Positions 20,976 through 59,294 of a stretch of DNA of 64,000 nucleotides are shown piece by piece. The DNA comes from Metellina segmentata. Its lineage: Eukaryota > Arthropoda > Arachnida > Araneae > Tetragnathidae. The stretch lies in assembly GCA_947359465.1 (NCBI GenBank), contig OX375875.1, positions 58,715,981 to 58,779,980 of the forward strand, given 5' to 3'. The translations under genes were made by a program, and so were the position numbers. Within the stretch, counting starts at the first letter, position 1; every line of letters begins with the position of its first letter. The notes beneath the pieces are model-generated. The model was not told where the DNA came from. It saw only the letters and a program-made list of their open reading frames with translations, and ran no database searches.

Positions 20976-23900
20976 TGAAAAGGTATCTACGTAATCATAC
21001 AATGAAATGACCTTGGTGCTGTTGAGTTTTCCGACCTTCACTTTCTTGTCCATTCATAGTTGCTAGTTTTTCGATTTAACATCATACAAAGTGAGATACT
21101 ATCGGGTCAAACCGTATCAAACGACACAAAGAAAAAGAAAAACAATTTTTAGTTTCTTACTTGCAATTATTTTTTAATTGCTTTTGTTTTTCAGGAAATA
21201 TCTTCATAGTTTAGAAAACTACTAATGTGAATTCTGTGTTATTTTAAAAAACGTTTTACAATCAAGTTAAATTAATTACTTTATTGTTTTAAATCCCAAT
21301 TGATGGAAGAAAAAATGAAATCGTTCTATTTAGTGTTAGTGGGTTCCTAGACGATTAATATTATTGTCAATGTGACTGTCAATGATCGTCATTGAAGCAA
21401 CCAATTGATCGTGTTAGAGGTGATTGACTCGAATGTCAAATGATTGACGCACATTGATAAAAATTTTAATTGATGGACATTGTAGGACATTAACGGCGCC
21501 GATTGATCGTTTAAAAGACACAATTGTCAATAGTTCGTGCAGTAGGGTTTTTCTATCCTGGCGATCGTTAAAGATAGAGTAAAAAATTCAAGAATTTGAA
21601 ATCTGCGGAAAATTTACACCAGATAGATGCCTTAAATGTAAATTTCTGTTAATAAACAAGTTATCAATTAAAACTTTTATACTTCCGCAATTTTAATAAA
21701 ATTGCAGTTTTTTTATACATATTAATACAAAATATTTAAAACATTACTGATTTATTTCGATGTTGATGGTTTCATAAAATCTAACAAATTGGTCTAAAGA
21801 CACAATGCCTTCTTTTTGTCACGCAGAATTTCTTCGTAGCAAGTTAATGATTTTTATTCCTTGCTTTGTATCTGTAACGCATTCTTTCCTTTAGTCTTTG
21901 TTTTCTAAACTTTTTAAGTCCCTTTCAATTAAGCCAAGACCTTCTGTCATCTGCCCGGGCAGGTGGTCTTCGACAGCCGTCCCTTTGGTTTTGAGTGCAG
22001 GTGATTTTTAGTTGATTCCCTGAAAAATCTGTTAACATAAATGGATCTGGAATTCAAATCTCTGTTGTAATAAAGCATAAATATAGTTTTCTTTTGTAAA
22101 ATAAACGCAAGTTAACCGTAAACTAGGCTGTTTCGTTGTGTTAAAATTTAATTTAATTAAAATAATTAAAAATTAATTTAGTTAAAATACGCAATTGTCA
22201 TTCGTTTTGAAGTTTCGCTCAAGATAGCAGACATGACGTATGCATCGAGCCCAACGATAAGCGATTCTATCTGGGAACGGGAGTTTGTGACGCCTTAATT
22301 ACCTAATTACCTTTTCAAATTCACTATGTAGTAAAACTCCCATGTTAAATTTTGCACCTTCTATAAATGAAAAGTGTTTTTTTTTTGTGCTGCCGGAATT
22401 CTTTTTAAATTCTTTACTTTTTTTGCTGGTGATTGTGATAAATATGAAACACGAATTTATGACGTACAATTGGGAATAGGAATGTAGCAATGATAGTTAC
22501 GCGTTTCCATAATGACTGCAGTCACTGATGGAACACTTCTGGATTGCCATAGAACATTCGCCGGTGTTCGAAAGTTTTTGGTTTAACAAACCACTCACAT
22601 TTATAACCGTAATTTATTTAATTGTGTTGATTTATTCGTTTATCTGAACTTGAATGTAATAGCATATCTTTCAAAGGCTGGAATGAATGTCTTACTGGCA
22701 TACACCCGCCTTTTTTGATGCATCATGCGATAAAATAAAAAGTTAATTTACATACAGTTAAAAAAATGTTCCTGGGACGAAAATAAACAAATTACAGCGA
22801 TAGAAATTTTAGGACAGATAATATACATATTGGCACATAATACTGAAAAATTGTGAGGTTTTCGGAGCTGTCCTTCACAATAAAATTTGTACTTAAAAAA
22901 TAGAAAAATCGATGTTTTCAATTATTTTACTTTTTTATTATTTTTTTTCTTAACTAAAGAATAGAAACACAATCACTAAATTATACCAAACTTTTAGATA
23001 GAAGAAGTGCTTTGTTGAGAACACGTTTTGACACTGTCTTTTTCCCTTTTTAGAGGTACTAGAGAAATTTGTCTCAAATAAGCAAAATCGCAATTTTCAC
23101 TGATGCCTTAGAATGAGCAGTGACGAATATAAAACTTTTTTATGACATTTCCTAAAAGACCTTTAACTGAAGAATGTAACAATATAAAAATCTTTGATTT
23201 GTGTCAATAACTTATTGAAATATAGGGTGTCAAACAGGCTACTATTTAAAAAAAGCTAGTACGTATTAACATTTCTGTAACCTTGAACTTAAAATTTTAA
23301 TAAAAAATAAAATATATATTTTAGACATCTAATATTTGGCAGTTCCTCCTTTCTATATGTGATCAATTTAAAAATTAATTTTCATTAAAATCGATGATGT
23401 GTCAGCCTTAGTTTATTTTGCGTGGAATGACCCATTTACGAAAAATGTGATATTCAGAATTCTACGCAATTATGATTTATTTATTGTATTGCATTTTGTG
23501 TATTTGTTTATTGTATTATTTACATTGTGGTTTGAGTAATTAAAATTTATCTTAGAAAAAGATAAAATTAGACCTATGTTTTATTTATATATAATTTCTT
23601 GTTAACTACCTCATTAAAATATTTTTGCAGAGTTCTATAAATGGGAGATCATAATTTATAAGTAGAGAAATTCTGTAGTTATTTTACATCAAGTAATTAA
23701 ATTTTTAGACTTGTTTTGCAGAAAAAATCGCGTTATTAATAGAAAATAAAATCAAAGGAACTTTTGCAAGAGAGTTAAAATATTCCTCTTTCTTATTAAT
23801 ATTGAGCTTGAAGAAAGAAATTCGTTGTGCAAAAGGGTTTTTTGCAAATAAATAGTAAACAATAAGATGAAAATATACATAAATTGAAATAAAATATGCC

Positions 23901-24078
23901 ATTTTTCAAAATTTCCCTGAATATTGATAAGAATTGCAAAATTATAATTCAAGCACACATAAAAGCTTTATAGATAACTTACAAGAAAATGAACTTTTTC
24001 TTATAAACAGGACAATAAGTGTAATAGCATTTCACTAGAACATGCCATTTGAATGGAATTTTCAGCTTGTAATAAATA
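20941..24078. other. Upstream region of gene A
   Basis: Intergenic, AT-rich. The only structured part I see is 21350-21545, dense in TTGAT/ATCAA and ATTGTCAAT words. ORFs here are short and resemble nothing. Confidence 0.4.
21350..21545. repeat. TTGATCG/TGTCAAT-rich repeat block
   Basis: About 200 bases with many overlapping copies of GTCAAT, ATTGA and TTGATCGT in both orientations (for example GTCAATGATCGTCATTGA, itself an inverted repeat). It lies about 470-660 bases upstream of the gene A start. Could be a degenerate MITE or a cluster of protein-binding sites. Confidence 0.4.
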
Positions 24079-26066
24079 CACTCATGTCCATAAATTAAGG
24101 ATAATGCCAGCTTCGGCAAATAAAGGTTCAGAAACAAAACAAACGTGACTTATTCATAAAGCAATTTATTAAACAAAAAATAAAGAACTAAAAAGATGGT
24201 GTATGTATGATACCATTCATAAAAGCAACAAATTTTGCTAACTGTAGCAATTACAAAAATGGTTGGTATGATGGTTAATGCGTTGTATGTCTCCCAGTCG
24301 ATGAAATACAGTCCGTACTACGCCTAGGCATGCTGAGGATCAAATTATCGAGCTGATCTTGAGGAAGATCACTACACTCAACAAGAAATGCTCTCCGAAG
24401 TTCCGGTGCACATGTAGGAGATGGTTGACGGGCTGCATCTCGTCGGCTAAGCATGTTCCACACATGATCTATCAGATTAAAGTCAGGGGAGAATACTGGC
24501 CATTCCATACGGGTGATATCCTCATATTCAAGGCATTCGTTTGCAATGTTTGCACGGTGAGGACGGGCGTTGTAATCCATAAACATAAATTCTGCGCCAA
24601 TAGCACCCCTAAACAAACGCACATGTTGTTCTAGAACTATTTCCCCGATAAAATTGGGCTCTTATGGTTCCGATTTGAACATGTAGATCTATTCAGGAAC
24701 CCAGTATAATTCCGCCTCAAACGAGCAATCTTGTACCACCGTAACGGTGTCGTTCACTGATGTTGTCTTGGGGGTAGCGGGCACCTGGCGTTCTCCATAT
24801 GAACGTCCGCCGTGAATCAGACTGCAAGCTAAACCTTGCCTCGTAGGGAAACATCACACAAGCCCACTGTGACGTTGTCCACATTGCATGTTCTCTACTC
24901 CAGGCTAACCGCTGGCGACAATGAGTTGCCGTGAGCGGAACACATCTGACAGGCCTGCGAGCATATAGACCAACATGTCCCAAACGTCTGTAAACGGTTT
25001 GCCTTAACCCTTCTTTGCATAATGGTGGAAATTTCCATCATAACATTGAATGCCCAAAAATTATATAAAAGAACAAGTTCACTTTTAGTTGATCGTGTCT
25101 GGATACCTTTTTAATGTCCATTGCATAAACAAAACATAGCTGTCAAAAATAAGCAAGTGTCACTATCAGTAAAACGAGCTTGAAGTTGTCATTCCGCTGT
25201 TTGTTGTAGTTGCAATAAACGTATGATTTCGTTTTTAATTTTGTTTTATTATATTTGAGTTTCTATTGCTAAAAAAGTGAAAATGTGTGGAAGAAAGGTT
25301 TGTAACATGTGTTTCTGTTATTTTTAGAGCAATTTCTGAAAAAGTTTGCGTTTAATTTAAAAAATACCACATGATACCATCATATTGTTTTTTGCTAAAT
25401 TTGAACAATAAATATATACTAAGATTTTTTTAAGCATTTTTCCTTTAATTTTGAACATGAATTATATCACCTTGATTTATTTCACCAATAAAGAAAAAAT
25501 CATGCAAAGAAGGGTTAAAACTGTCGTACCCGTGGCTGAAGATAGCTGACGACAGAGGTCGGATACTGTGCTCCGTTTGCTTCTTTTTGCAGTTACTGCC
25601 CAATATCGGTGGTCATTCGGCGTTGTAAATCGGGGGAGACCTGTACTGTAACGTCTACTGACATTTCCATCATTTTGGAATCGTTGCCAAAAGCCTAGAG
25701 ATGAACCTTTGGGCGATTCCAAGTTCCACTGAAATTTCCGTCTGAGTACGAACACATTCCAGGCAGCCGATAATTCTAACACGTAAAAAATCATCGACAT
25801 GCGTCCTCTGTGCCATAACTATTCGTTTGTGGCACTGAGCAGCTTACAGAACGCTTGTAAACCATTTTATTTCTTTGGTAACATTACTTATATACACCTC
25901 TCTTACTCTCTCGTCGTTGTGACGTACTATCAGCGTCATCTGTTGGCTTCCTGTAATTTGTATATTATTCTTGAGGATGTGTGCGATAATTCTACAGGTG
26001 AAATTTTTACTTTAGAGTTCGATTTCCGTGTGATTCTGAATTATCCTTAAATTATGGACTTGAGTG
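24079..26066 (-). mobile_element. Tc1-like transposon with a nested MITE
   Basis: TIRs CACTCATGTCCATAAATTAA (24079) and the inverse of CACTCAAGTCCATAATTTAA (26066), each next to TA. The transposase is on the minus strand: G-F-W-Q-R-F-Q-N-D-G-N-V-S near the N-terminus, R-L-G-H-V-G-L-Y-A-R-R-P, F-M-D-Y-N-A-R-P-H-R-A, W-P-V-F-S-P-D-F-N-L-I-D-H-V-W-N and L-I-L-S-M-P-R-R at the C-terminus. The middle is split by the insertion at 25008-25514 and there are further stops, so it is inactive. Without the insertion the element is about 1.48 kb, a normal Tc1 size. Confidence 0.88.
25008..25514. mobile_element. piggyBac-type MITE
   Basis: 507 bp with ends CCCTTCTTTGCATAATGG and CATGCAAAGAAGGG flanked on both sides by TTAA, the strict piggyBac target. 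No transposase sequence inside. It interrupts the Tc1 transposase frame. Confidence 0.82.
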
Positions 26067-26090
26067 TATTTTAGAGGACAGTTATATTAT

Positions 26091-26484
26091 GGTACAGCTT
26101 CAGTCTACGTCTATAGCGGTGGAAACATCCTTTTTGGCGCACTTCTCGTAGCGAGATATGACGTGTTAAATCAACCCATCCGTATTAAGATTATTGCAGC
26201 TTTTCTGGAAACCGAAGGTTTGTATATTCGTTTTTAATATTTTCGAAAGTTCTTTCTAAATCTGTTAAACTGTCGTTTAAAATTTCATTGGTTCATTTCA
26301 ATTTTATTATTTTTTTACGTTAAAATATATTTTTGAAAACGTTTACAAATGTGTTTTTGAAGCTTATTACATTCCGTTGTAAATATTTTTGAAATAAATC
26401 TTTCCTTGGTAACTTAAGAAGTGCGCCAAAAAAAAAAGCGCAAATGCCGTTAACACCGATAATAACGTAGACTGAAGCTGTACC
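26091..26484. mobile_element. MITE with GGTACAGCTTCAGTC ends, copy 1
   Basis: 394 bp, starts GGTACAGCTTCAGTCTACG and ends with its inverse. Flanks are TATATTAT and GATATTAT, an 8-bp duplication with one mismatch. It contains GGCGCACTTCT near both ends. A related element is at 48168-48816. An 8-bp TSD would suggest hAT ancestry. Confidence 0.7.
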
Positions 26485-26492
26485 GATATTAT

Positions 26493-28342
26493 AAATTGAT
26501 TTGTATCTGTAATACCTCAGATCGGTAGCACTTAATTATGTCTTAAGATTTGCTTGAAAAGAAAGTGTTTTATTACTTAAGGAGAGAGGGAATTTGGGGC
26601 CATAGTAAGGAAATAAATTAGATGGAATTTGGTTTCATTTTTATTCATAATGTTTCTACAATGGGATTCAAAGATTAGCTTTTCATCTAATATTACAGCG
26701 AATTTTTTTTTTCATCAGCCTAAGGAATGGTGTCATCGTAAATGACGAAAGAAAGGGTTTAGAATTTAGAATTTGCAGAACATTATGGTGTTGACATTGA
26801 TAGCTATGAGCTATATGGTAAACCTTGTTTCGTGTAATTTATGTTTCATTTTTTTTGGAGTAAAACGGTGGAGTTTTCTGCAAAGAATCAGTTATGATAC
26901 TAGTTGAAAATAAATTGCACTGGTGAAAGTATTTTGAAAGATGGGGCAAATTATTGGCCCTGAAATTTAATTACATTTGGAGTATAAATATTTGAATGAT
27001 GATTGTGCAGATTGACTCTAAGTCCTTTTTAAAAAATGTTTGCTAATTATAATTATAGAACTGGAGCCCTTTAGGTGGATTAATTTATAAATAAGATCAC
27101 AATGCCTAACACTCTAGAATGCAGTTGCAATATACAAGAAAACAGGTCATATTGAACATTTTTGATTGATAACTTCGATAATTGTATTCACTGTTCAGAG
27201 AACTAAGTGGCTTGTGCTGTGTTCGGTTCCAAATAGAAATTTTTATTCCAGAACGATGATGTGATTACTGTATTGCTTGTGTATGCGTTTAAGGAGAATG
27301 TTTTCATAAATTTTTGAGAGATCGCTAAAAAAGCTGATTCCACAGTGCATCAATCTTATCAATTTTGAACATTTTTAAGCATAAGTTGAGGAAATGTATA
27401 AAATTACATCTGGTAGCCCTTTATAAAACTTGTAACGACTCTGATAAACAAATATTAATGTTCTCTTTCGATGGTGTGATAGCTGTGATTTTTACTTCTG
27501 TAAATTTGGTACTGCTTTGATCTGTGTCATAACTATTTTGTAAGTGTTTGTGTATAATTACATTAATTTTCTTGAATTAAATACTTTTGTAAAGTTGATA
27601 TCTAGAAGTAATAAGTGTCCATTTGATCACAATACAGAGAATCGCTTATACTGAGAATGTCCCGTTCCATCACTCACTTAGTTTAGGATTTAGTAAGTAA
27701 GAACATTCCTGTTTCTACAAAGAAAAGCTTGAATTTTCATTCCATTCGTTTAGCAGAAATTGAGCTTTCATTACCCTTTGCTGAAATTTTGGCATTTTGC
27801 GTATCCCGCTTCGTCACATTCCCAGAAATTGCTTGAAATTTACCTATTTAGTTTTTCTATTTATCTATTTAATTACATCAAACATGAAATAAAGCAATTA
27901 AAATTGTCATATTAGTTTAAGAAGGAAAAAAGAAATAGAAATGTTATGTACACCTCAAGTTATCACATGTAATAGTCAACTTATTCTCATCTCAGTTTCC
28001 CAAGTGCCTGGCTCAGGTTGATTCTATTATTGTAAAATGTATGGGTATTCAGCTATTTTAACGAGAACTTGCATAAAAAATTAAGCACAGAGGAATGTTA
28101 AACAATTATTTTACTAAATCATTATATTGTTTACAAAATTTTAATTTGTTGATACATTTGTCCTGGAAATCCTGTTTATTGATATGAGAGATAACAAGGA
28201 GCTTTATTTAAAATATATGTTGAATACATACAAAGCAAAGGAAATAGATTATAAATTTTTTTCTTCTGAAAATGGTGAGTCAAAATGAAGACGTTTTATT
28301 TTTTATTTTTTAAGAATTGTATCATGAAAGGTATGCTGAAAA

Positions 28343-28420
<78 letters not shown>

Positions 28421-29770
28421 TATTTATTTATTTAGCAAGATGCAAAATACAGGGTAATATCCAATATATTTCTGTGTATTAAACATATTATAAAGTTATA
28501 TATGTTTTTAAAACATATATTATGTTTCTAATTTTAGAAAATATTTTTAGTTCTACCATACTTTTCTAGGGTTGAATTTGTCAAATATTGATTAAAAATG
28601 TGAGCAAAATAATATCCTATTCTTTCAAGAAAGATATTTAAAAATGTAAGAAAAACATTTATTTAAACGCCATTTTCTTATTTTTTTTATAGCTCCTATA
28701 TTTTACTGACTTTCTCACAGCAGACAGTAACATGTTTGGGGCGACCACAAACATACGTAAACAGCTGTATTTATCGACAAATATTTAACTTTTACGCTTT
28801 AAAAAATATTATGCAGTGAATACTAACTTTAGTTACACATATTTATAAATAGGTTGTATATCACACAAAATTATCGGCCTTCAACTATAAAAGTATCTAA
28901 ATAATTATTCCTAAATTTGATTTTTTTATGAATGTTTCCCAAATACTTAAAAAAAGCCTTACTTGTACCAGTACAAAAAGATTATCACATAAAAGTGATT
29001 AACAGAATCATGTACACACATACAGTTTCTAAAAATGTATTAAGCATGTTTATTACATTCAAGAAAATTCGAATAGCTCACACGAATTTAATACATTTGT
29101 TTATTTAATAACATGATATTATTTGCAATTTTGGGGAAATTGTAAAGAAACGTAATGCGGAGGAAACATTATAAAAAAGTATTCAACAATATCTTTCTTT
29201 ACTTATTTTCCATCAAATCATTAATAATATACTTTAATCACTTCATTTGTGGAATTATTCTCATAACGGTATACAGTAGGTACCATATTAGACACCTTTA
29301 TAAATTGAAATTTTGCATAGAGCTGCAACTATATGACCACAAAACTTAAACAAAATGCCTTTTATGCAATTTTGATAAAGTAATTTTATCACCCCCACTA
29401 TAGTAATCCCATAATTACTTCGGTCCCCTTCACCTTCAACCTAATATTTTTATCTCTGTTCCTCTATTTGACGACCCCTCCTTTTTTTGATAAAATACAC
29501 TTTTTATCACCTAAAAATATCAATGCAAAATTTGCAAATATAAAATTTTAGTTCTTTAAAAATCTCAAAGTACCTTCAATGCAGGTAAAATAATTTGTTA
29601 TCCTTTCAGAGTTTCAAAGTAACTTAAATGCCGAAACAATAATGTTTTACTTCAGTCTCAAAGTGCATTAAGCAACCAATGAAATCATGTTTAGAACATG
29701 GTTTTCTTGAGATTCTTGAGTTTAATTTCTTCATTTACAAATAAATGTAATGGTAAAAGCATACGAGAAA
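26493..29770. other. Intergenic DNA between the 3' end of gene B and upstream of gene A
   Basis: AT-rich with no gene or transposon I recognise. It includes the (AT)n array at 28344-28416. Short ORFs here are low-complexity. Confidence 0.4.
28344..28416. repeat. (AT)n microsatellite
   Basis: About 73 bases of uninterrupted AT dinucleotides, followed by TTATTTATTTA. The I-Y-I-Y reading through it is not a protein. Confidence 0.95.
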
Positions 29771-29776
29771 TTTATT
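29771..29776 (-). terminator. Candidate polyadenylation signal of gene B
   Basis: AATAAA on the minus strand about 180 bases after the stop codon of gene B, a normal 3' UTR distance. AT-rich DNA makes chance matches common, so this is only a candidate. Confidence 0.4.
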
Positions 29777-29956
29777 CAAATGTAAAACTTCACATTTTTT
29801 TCCTTTCGCGTTCCTATTTAACCTTGGAATATATTCATGATTTTACATCAGCAAATTTAAATTTAAAATAGACACATTTTTATACTTCATAACTAAAGCA
29901 TTAGAAATGAATTGATCATCACATTTTCTATCAAAGGACCCTGTTCCTTCCTAAGA

Positions 29957-55059
<25,103 letters not shown>

Positions 55060-55378
55060 CTGAAATAATATAGAGAAATTATGAGAACAGAAATTTAATC
55101 AATACGTCTCAAATACCGAATGAGAAGACATTATCAATCGATTCATAAGAAAATAAGGTCAATACAATAGAGTTTGCACATGTTTCAGGTAGGGACACAT
55201 TTAAAAGGATGGATAATTGACTTCAGCCATCCCCAAAGCAGTAGAAAAGTAAAGTTCATTGTCTTTAATTGGAATGTAGAATATTTGCTACAAATTCCAC
55301 TACTGTCCCTTCACTCTTAAAAGGCATTCAAAAACTCCAAGTAATCTTAATTGAAATTCTTGGTGTTTCAATATAGTA

Positions 55379-55778
55379 CAAAGTCCCAAATCCGGATTCC
55401 TCCAGACCTCAGCCATTCTGATTTTTGATTATTTGCATGTTTTATCAAAAAAAAAACCTTATCTAACCTCTCTTTCGCGAATTTTGCGTTTTCCATATTA
55501 AAATAGCACATATATAAATAGGAATAATTTTTTAAAACGGTAAAAAAAACTTTTTAATACAATGAAACAAATTTTACTTGTAAATATTCTTATTCTTTTG
55601 TGTGGTATTTACACTGAACATGTCTGTAATTTTACCTTGTTTCATCAATTAGGTCCTGGTTTAACTCCTTGGTCTTTAAAAAATTTCGGAAAAATGGAAA
55701 AAGTGAGAAAAACAAAAACAAAAAAAAACACTGGTTAGCGAAACGTCCGGATTTTGGATTTCTGGATTTGGGGCTTTG
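55379..55778. mobile_element. MITE, TA target, CAAAGTCCCAAATCC ends
   Basis: 400 bp, starts CAAAGTCCCAAATCCGGA and ends with the inverse of CAAAGCCCCAAATCCAGA, flanked by TA. The paralogous site in gene A (about 8920) is empty. TA duplication and CA-starting ends suggest a pogo/Tigger-type MITE. Confidence 0.75.
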
Positions 55779-56282
55779 TAATGTATTACAAAAGACAAGA
55801 AAGCAATACACAAAAATATAAACCATAAATAATATTCATTACAACATAGATAATATCTATGAAACCCTGTAGAGAACACACACACATGTCTTCCTCAATA
55901 ATGCACGTAAGCTCATTTTTATGTCATTTTAACCCTCGAAGTATCACGAGATTTACTAGTTGTGTATTGCTTTTACTTGGAAACATACATAATGACTAAA
56001 TGATCCATCGATTGAATAAAATAATCTTAGGAAATATTCAATTAATCAAGTTCAAAACTGGTTACAAGACATAAAGGGAAAACTGGAGATTTCAAAACAG
56101 CTATTTACGCGTGAACTCCCCAAAAAACAAAACCTTCACTATTCCTTTTAATAGTAAAAAAGGGAAAGTAATTATTACTTTCCTTTTTAAAAGTAAGTAA
56201 TAACAGTTAATGGAATACCGCAATGCCTGAAGGCCCATATCAAAGATAGAAATCCAGACACTCACCTTGTGATCTATTAAGA
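55779..56282. other. Stretch right of the gene B paralogous block
   Basis: No gene. A near-perfect palindrome AAAGGGAAAGTAAT/ATTACTTTCCTTT lies at about 56158-56192. Nothing else supported. Confidence 0.4.
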
Positions 56283-56699
56283 TGTAGTACGGCCGATACG
56301 TGAAATAATTGTACCTTTAATGATAAAAGCACACAACTTGGGGCACAAATACTACATATATGAAGATTTAATTTTGGATATGAATGGCGGCTTCTGAATA
56401 TGTTTTGTACTCCTTTTAAATGTTATTTGCTGATGTTAAATGACAGCTATTAAGTAATGGCGAGTAATTGTTATTTTGTGCATGTATCATATATATATAT
56501 ATATATATATATAGCAGAATGGCGGTTATTCAAAATGGCGGTCTTTGAGTATATTTTATGTGCTCCTTTTTTACTGTCAGTTGATGATGTAGTAGCGTAT
56601 TTTATGTGATTTAGCATGAATTGATGGTTTAAACATGCGTGCATGTCATAGTTATATTTTCATATTAACTTTTAACACAGATAGCACGATAAGAAGAAA

Positions 56700-58580
56700 A
56701 ATAAGATAAAAATATGGATGTAGTGCACAAGTTGATTAATCCATTCAATACTGATACATTTGGACAGTTCAAATAAACAGAGTGGAACAAGTGTTTTATG
56801 TGTCAAGAAGACAAGTCTGAAGTTCTTCGGTGTTCAGCAGACAGTAAGTAATAGCAGTAAGCGTGAAGAAAGGGGAACATTGGTTATAAGATAGTTGTTG
56901 ATTTTACTTGTGAGGCTTAGAATTGTAGGGTGTTTACCATGGACAATAAATCTGCAACGTAGCGATGATGCAGGAGGTGTCGAGGCAACATTGGTACAAC
57001 ATAAAGCTCAGTTTCACGAATCATGTAAATTGCAATTCAATAAAATAAAACTTCAAAGAGCTCTGAAATGGAAGATAGAACCTAAGGATAAAGCAAATAG
57101 CTCTACGAAATGCACTGCCAGATTTTTGTTGTAAATAGTTCAGTGAATTCAAAAACAATTTTTTTACCAGCCTTCTCAACCTGGAAATTCATTATGTACT
57201 ACAACTACATTCGGCCTGGATGTGTTCCTCAATTTGCGCTTAAACTGGAGGACAGGCCTCTCCTTGCGCAACTGAGAGAGTGTCGGTGATCTTATTGCAT
57301 AAATACCATGTATTATGTTCAATGCCTTTTATCATTATATAACAGAGCAAGAGACAAAAAGAACACATAATAAACTGAAATAGAACAATCCAACCATGAT
57401 ATTACGTTTGCCGAACTTGTATCATAGATCGAGATGCTCGTAGTGACAATGAAATCGCACCCAAATTTAAACTTATTGATCTATGCAAACTGTACAGCAT
57501 GAGGATGAAACAACTAGGTAGTGATCTTTCAGGGCGAATACATTCCATAAAACTAAAAAACAGAGTACTTGCGTATTTTCCTGACATGGAAGCACATAAG
57601 CAAGGTCGAGATGTGATGTTAATATTTAATAATGATGTTGGATTATATAGCTCTGAAGAAAGCTTGTGAATACAATTCAGATCTTGAAGCTATTCATCTT
57701 GCTAAAGCAGCAAATATAGTTAGAATAGATGTTTTTAAAATGAAAAACCTTTTCAATGGATCATTTGGAGAAACCTGTCAGGAAGATTCCGTACCAGCAT
57801 CTCTGTTGGCACTAGTTGCTATGGTTATGAATGGTCCAAATATTTAAGCACAGTCAAGTTTTTCAACCCCTATCCTTACTTTTGCACAGTTACTAAAGTA
57901 TAACAGTTTAGTGAGACGTCGGGTGTGTCATTCTGGAACAGTCTACAAGCACAATCGAGAACGAGAAACACATTTGCCTTTATACTTAGGTATTTTAATT
58001 CATAAAAAAACCTCGCAAGCGTGAACTAGTTGAAGATCTTCACGAGCTCGTATTAAGCATATCATACGGCCGAGTGCTAGACCTTTCATCAGAACTTGGA
58101 AACGAAATATGTCATCTGTATCACATGAAAAACGCTGTCGTTCCTCTCAACTTTGACATGTTGCTGTCGCTTTTCACAACTAGTGCGATTGATAATATTG
58201 ATCACAATCCAAGTTCTACTTCAGCTCATGATTCTTTCCTTGCTACAGGAATATCCCTATTTCAACATCCAGATGGTAATTTTAGAGGAATCGATCGTAC
58301 TAATACTTCACGTACTTTTGCCGAGAAAGCAACTAAACATTTTCGTTAAAGCTACACAAGTGTTACCCCTGTTCCTGCTATTAGAACTGACTGTCCTTTG
58401 CCAACAGCGCAAGAAAACTTTGTTGACTACCAAGTGCCTACCAAGTTTAATGCAATAAGATCATCGACACTCAGTTGCGCAAGCAGAGGCATGTGCTCCA
58501 GTTTGAGGTCACAGTGAGGAACATATCCTGGCCGAATATGCAATAGATGCAGTACATAATGAACTTCCAGCTTGAGCAGG
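56700..58580 (+). pseudogene. Uncharacterised multi-copy metazoan protein, broken
   Basis: Readings in order: W-N-K-C-F-M-C-Q-E-D-K-S-E-V-L-R-C; G-C-L-P-W-T-I-N-L and H-K-A-Q-F-H-E-S-C-K-L-Q-F-N-K-I-K-L; K-L-E-D-R-P-L-L-A-Q-L-R-E; L-C-K-L-Y-S-M-R-M-K-Q-L-G-S-D-L-S-G-R; V-R-I-D-V-F-K-M-K-N-L-F-N-G-S-F; L-L-A-L-V-A-M-V-M-N-G-P-N; R-E-R-E-T-H-L-P-L-Y-L-G; then I-D-N-I-D-H-N-P-S-S-T-S-A-H-D-S and G-I-S-L-F-Q-H-P. The block order is one I recognise from large unannotated protein families in corals, molluscs and arthropods. I know no established function. The Cys/His pattern at the N-terminus could bind zinc. Frames shift several times, so this copy is dead. Confidence 0.6.
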
Positions 58581-58589
58581 CAGGTCACA

Positions 58590-59000
58590 AAAAAAAATTG
58601 CTTTTGAATTCACTGAACTATTTACCACAATATTCTGGCGGGCGAATTTCGTAGAACTATTTGCATTTTTTGAACTATTTGAAGTTTTGTTTTATTGAAC
58701 TGCAATATACATGATTCGTGAAACTGAGCTTTATGTTGTAGCAATATTGCTTCGACACCTCCTGCATCATTGCGATGTTCCAGATTTATTGTCCTTGGTA
58801 AACACCCTGCAATACTAAACCCCACAAGTAAATCAAAAATTGTCTTATAACCAGTGTTCCCTTTTCTTCACGCTTACTGCTATTACTTACTGTCTGCGGG
58901 ACACCGAAGAACTTCAGACTTGTCTTCTTGACACATAAAACACTTGTTCCACTCTGTTTCTTTGAATTGTCCAGATGTATCAGTATTGAATGGATCAATA
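58590..59000 (-). pseudogene. Right-arm copy of the N-terminal coding segment
   Basis: Minus strand: W-N-K-C-F-M-C-Q-E-D-K-S-E-V-L-R-C-P-A-D, then G-C-L-P-R-T-I-N-L-E-H and H-K-A-Q-F-H-E-S-C-I-L-Q-F-N-K-T-K-L. It repeats the left arm with independent substitutions and is slightly better preserved. Confidence 0.65.
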
Positions 59001-59213
59001 ACCTTGTGCACTACATCCACATTTTTATCTTATTTTTCTTCTAACGCGTCACCTGTGGTAAAATTTAATAAGAAAATATAATTATGACATGCCCGCATGT
59101 TTATAGCATCAATCCATGCAAAATCACATATAATACTCTACTAACATCATCAAATGACAGAAAAAAAAGGAGCACATAAAATGTACACAGAGTCCTCCAT
59201 TTTGTCATAAATA

Positions 59214-59216
<3 letters not shown>

Positions 59217-59292
<76 letters not shown>
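59217..59292. repeat. (TA)n microsatellite
   Basis: About 75 bases of AT repeats in the right arm. The left arm has a shorter array at 56488-56513 in the matching place. Confidence 0.95.

Positions 59293-59294
<2 letters not shown>

Noticed and set aside
28285..28482. Protein with (I-Y)n repeat
   Set aside because: Translation of an AT microsatellite. Same at 59101-59349.
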